This document shows, piece after piece, positions 11,586 through 21,158 of a DNA stretch of 64,000 nucleotides (the first letter of the stretch is position 1; every line of letters starts with the position of its first letter). The notes below the pieces were generated by a model. It was not told the DNA's origin, searched no databases, and saw nothing but the letters and a program-made list of their open reading frames with translations. A program made the position numbers and the translations under genes. The stretch comes from Apoda limacodes (Eukaryota > Arthropoda > Insecta > Lepidoptera > Limacodidae): positions 682,001 through 746,000 of the forward strand of contig OX291551.1 of the NCBI GenBank assembly GCA_946406115.1, read 5' to 3'.

Positions 11586-11590
11586 AGAAA

Positions 11591-11953
11591 AACTTGTGAG
11601 AGTCCCTCAATAAATGATACCTCCGCTCTAAACTTGTGAGAGTCCCTCAATAAATGATACCTCCGCTCTAAACTTGTGAGAGTCCCTCAATAAATGATAC
11701 CTCCGCTCTAAACTTGTGAGAGTCCCTCAATAAATGATACCTCCGCTCTAAACTTGTGAGAGTCCCTCAATAAATGATACCTCCGCTCTAAACTTGTGAG
11801 AGTCCCTCAATAAATGATACCTCCGCTCTAAACTTGTGAGAGTCCCTCAATAAATGATACCTCCGCTCTAAACTTGTGAGAGTCCCTCAATAAATGATAC
11901 CTCCGCTCTAAACTTGTGAGAGTCCCTCAATAAATGATACCTCCGCTCTAAAC
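11591..11953. repeat. Nine perfect 40-bp tandem repeats
   Basis: Units begin with 'aacttgtgagagtccctcaa' at 11591, 11631, 11671 and so on to 11911. All nine appear identical, with no substitution that I can see. There are no spacers, so this is not a CRISPR array. It lies just after the presumed LINE C-terminus, in the position of a 3' UTR, with an AATAAA at about 12112. Confidence 0.97.
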
Positions 11954-12221
11954 TCTTAACCATACACCAACACACTAATACCTCACCTCACACACACTTA
12001 CGATAACAATGTATATTTCACCGTCCATTCTCACTGTCAGAACACTTACACCATCCCGCCGCATACACAAAATACACACCCTTGACACAAACACACACAC
12101 CTGTAAACACAAATAAAAGTACTTTGTATTATTAACAAATCTAAATTACTTTTTTATGTTTTATATTAAGCAAAGCATAATACTAAACTTACATTTATAA
12201 TTTAAAATATCTATACAGACC
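11954..12221. other. CA-rich stretch, possible LINE 3' UTR
   Basis: Repeated 'acacacac' and 'cacaccc' runs are followed by 'aaataaaagta' near 12112, a polyadenylation signal-like hexamer. Nothing codes here. Confidence 0.4.
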
Positions 12222-12382
12222 TTTTTTTTTTTTATACTACTAAGGTGGCAAACAAGCTCACGGTCCTCCTGATGGTAAGCGGTCACCGTGCCCTAGGGAC
12301 GCTTACAACACCAGGGTTAACACAAGGTAAGCACCCTTTAAAAATCTAATAACTTCTTTCTTGAAGAACCCCGTACTGAGAC
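12222..12382 (-). repeat. LINE A 3'-end fragment
   Basis: A 12-nt T-run at 12222-12233 is the reversed poly(A) tail. It is followed by 'actaaggtggcaaacaagct', 'gatggtaagcggtcaccgtg' and 'aataacttctttcttgaaga', the terminal sequence shared by all LINE A copies. The fragment is 5'-truncated after about 150 bp. Confidence 0.9.
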
Positions 12383-12985
12383 ATAAGAGCATACATAAAA
12401 GCTGATAATAAATAAATTTTTCTTTTCATAAAAATACAATCATGTTGTTACTAAAATGTAAAATAAACCTACTTACTTATACTAATATAAACCTACTTAG
12501 ATATATACTCAATATTTTTATAAAATCATGTAATAAACGCATTGCCCTTGCGCGCATACATTGAAATCGTTGTCCACACACCCACACACCCACACACGGT
12601 GACGGCACGCATCATACCACAATACAATTATTTAGTCTCGAGAAATAAGTTATACAATTAACCTCACCGTGTCTTATTTTAACACTTTCTTGTTAGTCTT
12701 ACTACTGTGGCAATTTGAATGAAGTCTATGCAATATTGGTGACCTACATTATTAACAAGCTTGTTCAATCAGGGAAGACACTGGTTCCTGAAACACTGGG
12801 TCTTACCTATATTGGGAACCAGGGTTTATCAAATGTAAGTTACGTTAGCATTTAAATTATAAGATATAGCATAGACATAAGTTCATACCTAGATACTATT
12901 TGACTTCTATTTTGTATTCCATCTTCTATCTGTGTCTGTGTAATGTGCTTAAATTTTCCAATAAAGAATTTATTTATTATTATTA
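12383..12985. other. Unassigned, with a possible LINE tail at its right end
   Basis: The right end, about 12948-12985, reads 'ccaataaagaatttatttat' and an ATT-rich tail, like the microsatellite ends of RTE-type LINEs on the plus strand. A short CA-rich run is at 12570-12597. No coding sequence is recognised. Confidence 0.35.
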
Positions 12986-12987
12986 AT

Positions 12988-13113
12988 TAAATAATGCAAT
13001 TTCTAAGATTGTAAATTGGTTAACGCTGATAATTTGTTACCAAATAAGAAAAAACCAAATGTGTTAATTTAACATTACCAAATGTTAGTCAGCGATTCAG
13101 ACAAGTATTAATA
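12988..13113 (+). pseudogene. Short RT fragment of the D/E LINE family
   Basis: With one or two indels the sequence reads NNAISKIVNW, then 'aaccaaatgtgttaatttaa' and 'ttaccaaatgttagtcagcg', matching the segment after the FADD motif in the copies at 9720-9830 and 10500-10620. It is about 120 bp long and frameshifted. Confidence 0.7.
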
Positions 13114-13860
13114 TTATTTATTTATTTGATTGCTTTATTGTACAAAAACAAACATTAAAAGCGATTATAATTCTAGAAAAATAGTACAAAGGACGTACAT
13201 ATCTATGCCAGAGATTTCTTCCCGCAAACCCAAAAAAGAATAAACTTACAAAAAAGGTGGCAAGGGCTTGTACAGCAAAGTTTCATGTACGTACATAATA
13301 CTAAATTAATAACATATGAAATTTAATAACAGTATAATTACATATACGCATACATTCAATACAAAATTATATAGCATACTAGATAAACAATGAATAATAG
13401 AGCAAAGCGTTCGATGGCAATTAAATTAATTCTTATATTTTCAAGTGTTCCTCAAATAGTTCTTTTTTAAGCGTTTTTTAAAAATGTCAGTCTATCTCTA
13501 AGAATATGCGGAAGAGAATTAGCTGCCTGAACAGAAAATGAATTATTAAACAATTCAGTAACGTTGCGTGGTATTTTCAATAATTGTGAAGTAACTGGTC
13601 TCACAGGTTGATTGAAAGAAGTTATGAAATTAAATTTTGCACGTAAATATAAAGGACCACAAGGCTTGTAGAGAATGTTATAAAGAAGGGATAAAGTATG
13701 AGTATTCCGTCGGAAACGGATTGGGAGCCACAAGAGTTCAGTTTTGAAATTAGAAATATGGTCATATTTACGTAAACCGTATATATAGCGAATGCATAGG
13801 TTTTGAAAAATAGGTTTGTTTAATAGCTCCTAATTGGCGTCCAAGTAACATACATATAAA
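13114..13860 (-). pseudogene. 3' part of another LINE (C-terminal region and UTR)
   Basis: The minus frame 13733-13467 reads WLPIRFRRNTHTLSLLYNIL, then KFNFITSFNQPVRP, NVTELFNNSFSVQAAN and LPHILRDRLTF. This is the pattern of the very C-terminus of Jockey/R1-like pol proteins. Left of it is a 3' UTR ending in AT-rich repeats ('aaataaataaata' on minus) at about 13114-13130. No RT core is present. Confidence 0.6.
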
Positions 13861-13880
13861 AACAATTTAAATCTATTATT

Positions 13881-13989
13881 TGTGATGTAATGCAATTATA
13901 TATAGAATGCTTTGACTAATAAATAGTCAGTCACAAGTCAACTGTTTTTCTCATTTAGACCTCCCGACGTCTTTTATAATGTCATGACA
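13881..13989 (+). repeat. 5' LTR (or LTR end) of a Gypsy element, ~108 bp
   Basis: Starts with TG ('tgtgatgtaatgcaattata') and ends with CA just before the PBS. It matches 18081-18185 with about 7-8 differences. It contains a TATATATA stretch near 13898, an AATAAA near 13918, and a TCAGTC initiator-like motif at about 13928, about 30 bp after the TATA stretch. Sequence left of 13881 does not match sequence left of 18081. So this is either a complete, unusually short LTR or one truncated exactly at a TG. Confidence 0.75.
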
Positions 13990-14006
13990 TGGTGACCGTG
14001 ACTGAG
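13990..14006 (+). promoter_or_regulatory. Primer-binding site of the Gypsy element
   Basis: 'tggtgaccgtgactgag' directly follows the LTR. The TGG start and the 'gaccgtgac' core resemble the tRNA-Arg-type PBS of several insect Gypsy elements ('tggcgaccgtgac'), with one base different. The tRNA identity is inference. Confidence 0.6.
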
Positions 14007-14224
14007 CATTCGCGCCGTCAGGTCAGGTCAGGACTAAATGCAATCGCGACATAAAAAAATCCACGAACTTTGTGCTCATTGTGAACTTTTTAAAAAAACG
14101 TTACGTGTGAAGAACAATATTAGTTAGTGAAAATTTAGTTTATAGAAAATTTATTAAATTATTTGAGAAGAAATTACTTTTAAATATGAAGAGTAAGAAG
14201 AATATAATTAGAGAATTTATTTAT

Positions 14225-14465
14225 TAATAAAAAAATCAGCAACTTCGCTACAAACGCAACATAACAATGCGTACCATAAGAATCAAATCGTAGCCCAAAA
14301 TGACACGTATCTTGAAACTCTATTTTCCAAATTAACGATTACCCAATCGGACGGTAATAAAGAAATATATAAAATTTTACAGCCAATAAATGAAAAGCTA
14401 GCAATTCAAAAATTTGCAGATGGCTTAAGAAATAGGAGGCTAGGAACAATTATTTCAGCCCGCGT
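14225..14465 (+). pseudogene. Gypsy gag remnant
   Basis: A frame near 14275-14465 reads NQIVAQNDTYLETLF, LQPINEKLAIQKFADGL and RNRRLGTIISA. The last stretch is like the capsid-region sequence of Gypsy gag proteins. The rest of gag, its zinc knuckles, the protease and the front of the RT are absent because a LINE fragment begins at 14466. Confidence 0.55.
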
Positions 14466-14915
14466 TTTACACTTGCAGTCTATGGGTAAACTATACGCAA
14501 AAGGCCTATAGTGCTCTGCGAGTTCAATATAATAATGCATTCCGGATACTGATGGGGCTGCCGCGCGACTGTAGCGCATGAGCAATGTTTGCTGAAGCTC
14601 GCACGAGCGATTTTTATGCCATCATGCGCAACAGAATGGCGTCACTGCTAAGCCGTGTGCGTGGCAGCCCAAACAGGGTCTTGGAAGCAGCTTCCAAAAG
14701 GTTTGATTGCCCCATTTTGCGAGAGTGTGTAAGACGACGTATGTGTACACTTTTCACTCTCGCAAAATAAAATAATACTAAAAAAAAATATTTGTTTAGT
14801 ATTTTGTTATATTATCTGTACAACTAACATAGTTTTTTTTAAGTGTATTTGTTACCAACACACTATGGACCAAGGTCTGAAATAAACATTTATTATTATT
14901 TATTATTATTATTTA
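14466..14915 (+). pseudogene. LINE F 3' fragment inserted in the Gypsy element
   Basis: The frame reads CSLWVNYT-like from 14478, then ALRVQYNNAFRILMGLPRDC, FAEARTSDFYAIMRNRMASL, SRVRGSPNR and RFDCPILREC. This matches the C-terminus of the copy at 59791-60120. It ends with 'gtctgaaataaacatttatt' and an ATT microsatellite tail (14876-14912), typical of RTE-like LINEs. At 14916 Gypsy pol coding resumes. A stop near 14579 and divergence show decay. Confidence 0.85.
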
Positions 14916-15800
14916 GGCCATGTCGTTTCTGAACAAGGTGTGTCACCCGAACCAGAAAAAATTAGAGCTGTTAAAAATTATCCGGTGCCCAATAAAGCAG
15001 GCGTGGTCAGAAGGTTCGTCGCGTTCACTAACTATTATAGAAAATTTATACCAAATTTTGCAGACATAACGGTACCTCTGAATAGATTAATTAAAAAGAA
15101 TGTAAAATTTGAATGGTCTGAAGAGTGCCAAAAATCATTTGAAATTTTAAAGAATAAACTTATGTCACCACCTGTACTTCAGTACCCAAACTTCGATGAA
15201 TCAAACGAATTCACGATAGAGTGTGATGCATCGGGATATGCGTTAGGTTGCGTATTATTATATAGCAATGGAAGTGCAATAGCCTACGCTAGTAGGACAC
15301 TAAATAAAGGTGAAATTAATTATTCAGTTATTGAAAAAGAAATAAGTGCAATTGTATTTGGTGTCCGCCATTTTCGACCTTACTTATATGGAAGAAGGTT
15401 TACGATGATTATAGACCATAGCCTATTACTTTATTTATTTGGAATGAAAGACCCATCTAGCAGATTACTAAAATTTCGGCTTATGCTAGAAGAATACGAT
15501 TTTTACGTGACCCACGCAAGTGGAAATAAAAATTCAGCCGCCGATGGTCTAAGTAGATTAAAATTATCAAGCGACGATTCGAAAAAAAATAGTGTTAATA
15601 CAGTAAATGTTATGACGAGAGCGCAAAAGCGAAAGTTAGAATGTAAAAATGACAGTACAGCTTCTCCGACCCTTGAACATACTCCAGACAATCGGCCAGT
15701 CCAGCCAAAGGTTGTTGATATATTCAAAAAGCCGAGAGAGCTAACAGAATTACGATTTATCAGTATAAAAGTATTGCGAATGTTTAGGAAAATAATTTAG
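14916..15800 (+). pseudogene. Gypsy RT C-terminal end and RNase H domain
   Basis: An open frame (286 codons from 14940) encodes the end of the RT (GHVVSEQGVSPEPEKIRAV, RRFVAFTNYYRKFIPNFAD) and the full RNase H domain: FTIECDASGYALGCVL (first Asp), AIAYASRTLNKGEINYSVIEKE (Glu), ALVFGV-like, TMIIDHSLLLYLF (the usual TDHxxL is changed to IDHSLL) and ASGNKNSAADGLSRL (final Asp). It is followed by a charged linker. The RT catalytic YVDD region is missing, lost along with protease at the LINE F insertion. The similarity suggests the mdg3/Micropia-like group; this is inference. The frame stops at 15798. Confidence 0.9.
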
Positions 15801-15869
15801 TAAGTAGAGAAAATAAATATCTAGCGTATGTGTAAACTAAATCTTGTATATATATAAAGCCAAAAGCTC

Positions 15870-17149
15870 AAGGGTAAATGCCTCCAGATGACTTTGTCGA
15901 GTATCTAGACGAATTTTGCAAGGAAGTAGAAATAAAAGAAATATGCTTTATAAGGGCAAATGAACCAGACGATATTTTCGTAAAAAAATAGTTAACGCAA
16001 TGAAAAATATAGAGAGTTTAACGTTATGCATTCTTAAAAATTGTAAGCGAATTACAGATAAAAACGATATTACAGTTATTTTAAACGATTTTCATTTACT
16101 GCCAACTGCAGGTAACGCCGGGGTTAGACGCATGTTAAGCAATATAAAAAGACGCTATTTTTGGTCAAACATGGAAGCTGACGTCACTGATTACGTCTAC
16201 AAATGTCAGATATGCCAAAACCAAAAATATATCAAAATTATAAAACAGCCAATGCAAATAACAACTACATCTACATCAGCATTTGAGAATGTTTTTTTAG
16301 ACTTAGTAGGTCCCTTGGACACAGATAATTCCGGTTATACATATATTTTAACTCTACAGTGCAAACTTACAGAGTACGTTTGTGCATTTCCACTAAAAAC
16401 GAAAACTAGTACTGAAGTATCTAAAAGTTTTGTAGAAAACTTCATTTTAACATATGGCACACCGCGTGTCATCTGCTCCGACCGAGGTCAAGAATTTATG
16501 TCCAAAATTTTTATTGATGTTTGCAAATTACTCAAAATAGATAAATTACATTCCACCAGTTATAAGCATGAAACTGTTGGTGCGTTGGAAGTAACCCATA
16601 AAAATTTAGCTTCATATTTACGTATTCGGACTGAAAATAATCCGTTTACTTGGTCAGAATGGCTGAAATTCTGGTCATTTGCCTATAATATTAACGGTCA
16701 TAGCGAAACTCTGTACTCGCCATACGAACTAGTTAGTACAAGTAGGAAAATTACCACATATTCCAAGCATTTTGTCAAATGGACATGTAGATCCTATGTA
16801 TAATTTTGAAAACTATCCTTCTGAGCTAAAATATCGATTACAAATGTCGCAGAAAGATGCTAGAAATAATTTAATAAGGTCAAAAAATAAGCGAAAAATG
16901 TACTATGATAGGTACATAAATCCCGTTATTTATAAAGAAGGGGATCTAATTTTTATAAAAAATGAGGCTAATAAAAAATTAGATGTTTTATATGACGGAC
17001 CCTTTAAAGTATTAAAAGACAAGAGCAATAATGTTGAAATCTTAAAAAAGGGCAAAATCGAAGAAATACATAAAAACCGAACGAAACCGTATCAATTGCC
17101 TAGTGTAAGCTCAACATGGAATAATACACAGTATGTTCCGCAAAAATAA
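15870..17149 (+). pseudogene. Gypsy integrase, two frames
   Basis: Positions 16000-16803 carry an integrase: zinc-binding region DFHLLPTAGNAGVRRML with KCQICQ (the usual GHAG His is Asn here), then catalytic-core VFLDLVGPLD (first Asp), ICSDRGQEFMS (second Asp) and HETVGALEVTHKN (Glu). One frameshift near 16790 leads to 16772-17149 with KNKRKMYYDR, GDLIFIKNE and LYDGPFKVLK, the C-terminal domain. Upstream, 15870-16000 is a degraded linker (DDFVEYLDEFCKE-like). The three acidic residues remain, but the zinc-site loss and frame break make activity doubtful. There is no env gene. Confidence 0.9.
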
Positions 17150-18080
17150 TGTTCATTTAACGATAACAAAGCCATTTTATAAAAATGTAACACGTACATA
17201 TAAAAATATAAGTTTGTATAACAGGAGTGGGTCGAGAGTCTCGTATTGTAATCCGACCTTCCAAGAGAAGCGCCGCCGCGTGTCGCTCGCGCAGACAGGT
17301 TCTAACTATGGGTACATGCATGATAAATATTGACGTCATAGGTTACGTCAACGGATATGCTTATTTTGTATTAAAAATTTTCAAACTATATAGACATTAA
17401 CTAAGAGCAGTTTAAGATAGATGTGCACGTAAGATTGATTTTTTTTTTACTATTATAAAATATGACTAGATACTAAGTAAAAATGTGTATCGGGAATATA
17501 TCCGACTATATTTTGATTTTACTACATTTTTCTTCTTCTTATGTTATATAAAATGGTGTTTTACTAATTTGATTTAATTATACATATTTCGTTTACATTA
17601 TTTTGAACGTTGTTTCTATTGTGTTTTTAAAATTATTATTGTTTTAAAGTACATTTTTGTGTTTTGATAATTTTCATGTATTTTAAAAATATTTTAACTA
17701 AATAACGTGAATTACTCTCAAATTCTGTGCTTTATATTTGTCATTTAATGACTTGAATATTTGACCTATCTATTGACTTGGCCATTGACTAACCTCGACA
17801 ACATAATCGACAAAAATATTATCTAACTCGTAATTAACTTTCCTGTGTTAGTATGTAAGATAAATAAATATAAATAAAGGGGTATATAAAATAAAAACCT
17901 TGTGATTGTAATAATTACTCTTTATTTTTCTAAATTGTTTACGCACATAATAATGTTATTTTTTTGTTCTGTCTACAGAGCATAAATTGGTATCTTGTAC
18001 AACTTAATTATTTTATTTGGTTTTTTTTCTAAAAAATTTGAAAATTATAAATTTTAATTTTTTTTCGGGAACCCCAGAAA
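17150..18080. other. Noncoding 3' region of the Gypsy element
   Basis: AT-rich, with no open frame of note and no env-like sequence, between the integrase stop and the 3' LTR. No clear polypurine tract is visible just before 18081 ('cgggaaccccagaaa'). About 930 bp is long for such a gap, so part of it may be LTR-derived if the 5' LTR is truncated, or may be foreign. Confidence 0.45.
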
Positions 18081-18185
18081 TGTGATGTAATGCAATTATA
18101 TATAGAATGCTTTGACTAATAAACGGTCGGTCACAAGTCAACTTTTGTCTCATTTAGACCTCCCGACGTCTCTTATGATGTCACA
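18081..18185 (+). repeat. 3' LTR of the Gypsy element
   Basis: Direct repeat of 13881-13989, about 93% identical by eye, in the same orientation and ending 'gatgtcaca'. No clean 4-5 bp target duplication is visible outside the two copies. Confidence 0.75.
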
Positions 18186-18229
18186 ATTAAACGTCAATTT
18201 TTTAACAAAGCATGGCTACAAAATTTCAG

Positions 18230-18360
18230 GCTCTATCCATACTAATATTATAAATGCGAAAGTAACTTTGTCGGTTACCTCTTCACGCTTAAACTTTTTT
18301 GATGAAATTTGGTATAGAGATAGTTTGTGTCCCGGGAAAGGACATAAGATATCCTGAAGT
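18230..18360 (+). mobile_element. Helitron-like / non-autonomous repeat fragment
   Basis: Begins 'ctatccatactaatattata', then 'aatgcgaaagtaactttgtc', 'cctcttcacgcttaaac' and 'gatgaaatttggtatagaga'. This is the terminal part of a very common lepidopteran dispersed repeat. A reverse-complement copy lies at 61905-61980. Confidence 0.6.
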
Positions 18361-18539
18361 ATTTTTCCTGAAACGTTCAAAGATCTCGCGGGAATAACTA
18401 TAACCGAGCTTAAACGAACTACAGCATTCTAGAGCAAACTTCAATAGTACAATTATGGAGTTGACGTAAGAATCCCACGCTGATAACCAAAATTTAGGTT
18501 ACGTGGAGCCGCTGTCAATTCATTAACTATCAGCTATCC

Positions 18540-18790
18540 CATTTATATTATAAATGCAAAAGTTTGGATGTTTGTTATTCAACCACGCTTCAACCAGTAG
18601 ATGGATCGAGATGAAAGGTCCTGGAATTGGACATAGGCTATTTTTCATCCCCGAAAATTCAAAAGTTCCCGCGGGAATAACTATACTATTTATTACTCAA
18701 ACCTGCCGCAATAGTCATCGAATTGAGCCAAAATTTTTACAGAGTTAGTTAAAGATATGGAGAAAGACAATGGCTACTTTTAATCCGGAA
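18540..18790 (+). mobile_element. Second Helitron-like repeat fragment
   Basis: Contains 'atattataaatgcaaaagtt', 'ggatgtttgttattcaacca', 'ggacataggctatttttcat' and 'gcgggaataactata', the internal signature of the same superfamily of dispersed repeats. Some of its phrases ('cgggaataactata') are also at 18389, so two pieces lie in tandem. Confidence 0.5.
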
Positions 18791-19595
18791 AATTTAAAAG
18801 TTCCTTCGGAAGTACCGAATTGCAGGAACAAACCATAGCTGCAGCTGTAGCTTAAATTGCTATACAAACTTTTTTATTAAAATCAAAGAGTTGCCGTAAA
18901 AATTCTACGCTGATCACCAAATTTAGGGGGGGGGGGGATTAGCTAGTAAATTATTAACCTATGGGACTAAAGATGCTGAGTTACTCAATGATTTTTTTTT
19001 AAAAGAGTAAGTATCGTTTTTCTTTTCAGATTTTTCTCGGTAGAAATCAACATAGTAAATATTTTATAACTATGACGAATCAAAAGTGTTTGTAAAAATC
19101 TAATTTGAATAATGTTTTTTGGTTTTGACTATTAAATCCCACATGACACATTTAAAATTTTCTTATTATGCTTACTCGTAAACAGTGTCATGACGTGCAA
19201 GTAATAGTGCGAGTTCTAAGACCTTAATAACTCCGACGGGCTTTTTCTTTGTAAATTTTACTTTGTAAAGCAAAATGCGTGTTCATTGAACTTACAGGTG
19301 GTAATGACGTGTTTATTCTATTAAGTTCCTAAGTATAAAAGCTATGAGTTTAAAATATAAACTACACGCACACTATCGCTTGTGGTGTAGTGCAATATAG
19401 AGTATTATTGCTAGTTTTAACTTTAGCCAAAACTTTTAAAATCATAAATATTTTGATTTACCTTATATTTTTATTTATTTACTCGTAAATGTGATGAAAA
19501 ACATTGCGTGTGTTACTTCGGCCTTAGGCTTTAATACACAATGTACTGTTTCTTATCTGAATTTTTTCTCAATTTTCATAACATATAAGTTTGGC
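18791..19595. other. Unassigned AT-rich stretch
   Basis: No gene recognised. A G-run ('gggggggggg') lies near 18928-18937. Confidence 0.35.
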
Positions 19596-19599
19596 GGTT

Positions 19600-19756
19600 T
19601 ACAGAAGACATATGTATCTCTGTAAAATATCATTGGAATCTGCCCAAAGACTGTGGAATCATAAAGCTAACATACGGACGGAAGGACGGACATGATGAAT
19701 TTATAAGGGTTTCGTTTTTACCATTTGGCTACGGTACCCATGAAAGGGGGAAATTA
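19600..19756 (+). repeat. Dispersed insect repeat ending in 'ccatttggctacggtaccca'
   Basis: Contains 'acggacggaaggacggacat', 'tataagggtttcgtttttac' and 'catttggctacggtaccc'. This ending is common in dispersed lepidopteran repeats, where 'ctacggaaccct' is usual. The family name is not assigned. Confidence 0.45.
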
Positions 19757-20964
19757 GCCAAAAGGCATGATTATAGTACACTCTACAACAGTCATATTGC
19801 AAAGGCTACCGCGCGTGGGCGTGGGATCAGCCATGAACCACCAGTCAATATTTAAGCCTTAGGGTTAAAGTCTTCTGAATTTTATTGCCAATGGTTCTTT
19901 AGATGTAAAGGTATGTACCTCACAACACATGTAAAGGTAGGTAGGTACTTAATAACAGATGTAAAGGTACCTCAGATTTTGTGGACAACGACAAGCCATT
20001 CCTAATCATATTTGCTGTCGGGTCAGGTACAGTGGGAGGGTCGAGGGGTGGAGGGGTAGGGGGAAAGGGGGGTGAGAGTAATGATACATTCGCACGGTGC
20101 TGAGGTGCGATGTAATAATGAGTTATGTACGTGATCCAATTATTTGGGCGCGCGCTCATTACGCGCTAAGTGTGAAATATGGCCGGCTTTATTACTGCTA
20201 CTGACTTCTAGCCCTCTCCATCCCCACCCCCACCCTCTTTCTCTTCGGGGCTGCGCCGGGTGACCACCCTGTCCGAGGGGGAGGTTGCACTGCTGCAACT
20301 CTGTACGTACAACAAAATCATAATAATGTGAAGCATCGAGAGAAAACGAGACGCGAAGCAAATTTCAAAGCAAAAAGCAGAGTGCGGTCTGTAGGTATAC
20401 AAACTATTAAAATAATAATACTAGTTGGAAATTAAGTGTCTGGTGATTGGTGCCTGGGGTCAGCACTGGGGGTATAACAATAGTCCGTGAGCCAGATAAT
20501 ATAATTTGTCAATCATTTCCTCTCAAGCGATAACTCGTGAAATGCTTCAGAGAGTTGTATTTTGCGACATGGTGAACGTCAGCTGCCGCTCCGTGGGTGG
20601 GTGGGACAGCGGCAGCCTCTCAATCACGTAATAAAAAAATGTTTTCAATCATTTCCTCCCGACTTAAAATTTGTTAAATGATAGTTAACGCAATTATTTG
20701 AAGATAAAAAAAAGTCAGCTGACCGTACCGTGATGGATTATACGTCAGCTGGTCACACAAACATGCAGGTTCCCTGACTCCGTTGAGGTGATTCAAATAA
20801 AATATGTTGTTTATGATGTTGACCCCATTTATTGAACACTTTGTCACAGATGTCACACAGCTTTAGGTATTTATTTAGGTAGACGGCCTGAATTGGAAAC
20901 TTCAGGTCGGGTCTCAACGTACTATGAAGGCGAGCGCAGACACGAGATACTGGACACAACGGTA
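19757..20964. other. Unassigned; polypyrimidine/G-rich island near 20.0-20.3 kb
   Basis: The plus strand is G-rich at 20030-20075 ('gggggaaagggg') and C-rich at 20215-20240. Open frames here under 80 codons are products of base skew. No motif is recognised. Confidence 0.35.
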
Positions 20965-21048
20965 ATTACTAGTGTGTAGTAGTGTGTAGTAATACTAGTA
21001 AATATTAGTGTGTAGTAATACTAGTAAATATTAGTGTGTAGTAACTAC
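20965..21048. repeat. Short 26-bp minisatellite, ~3 copies
   Basis: 'ttagtgtgtagtaatactag' recurs with a 26-bp period, preceded by a shorter 'agtgtgtagt' duplication. Unrelated in sequence to the 26-bp satellite at 4892. Confidence 0.85.
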
Positions 21049-21158
21049 CAGTGACTCTGTGATAACTGTTGGTCACTGATGATGGCTGATGACGACTAGC
21101 GATGACTAGCAATAACTGTCGATAACTAGCCTTGATCCCTTTCCACTTCATAAGTAAC

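Noticed and set aside
11591..11953. CRISPR-like regular repeats
   Set aside because: Units are contiguous with no variable spacers, and the context is eukaryotic.
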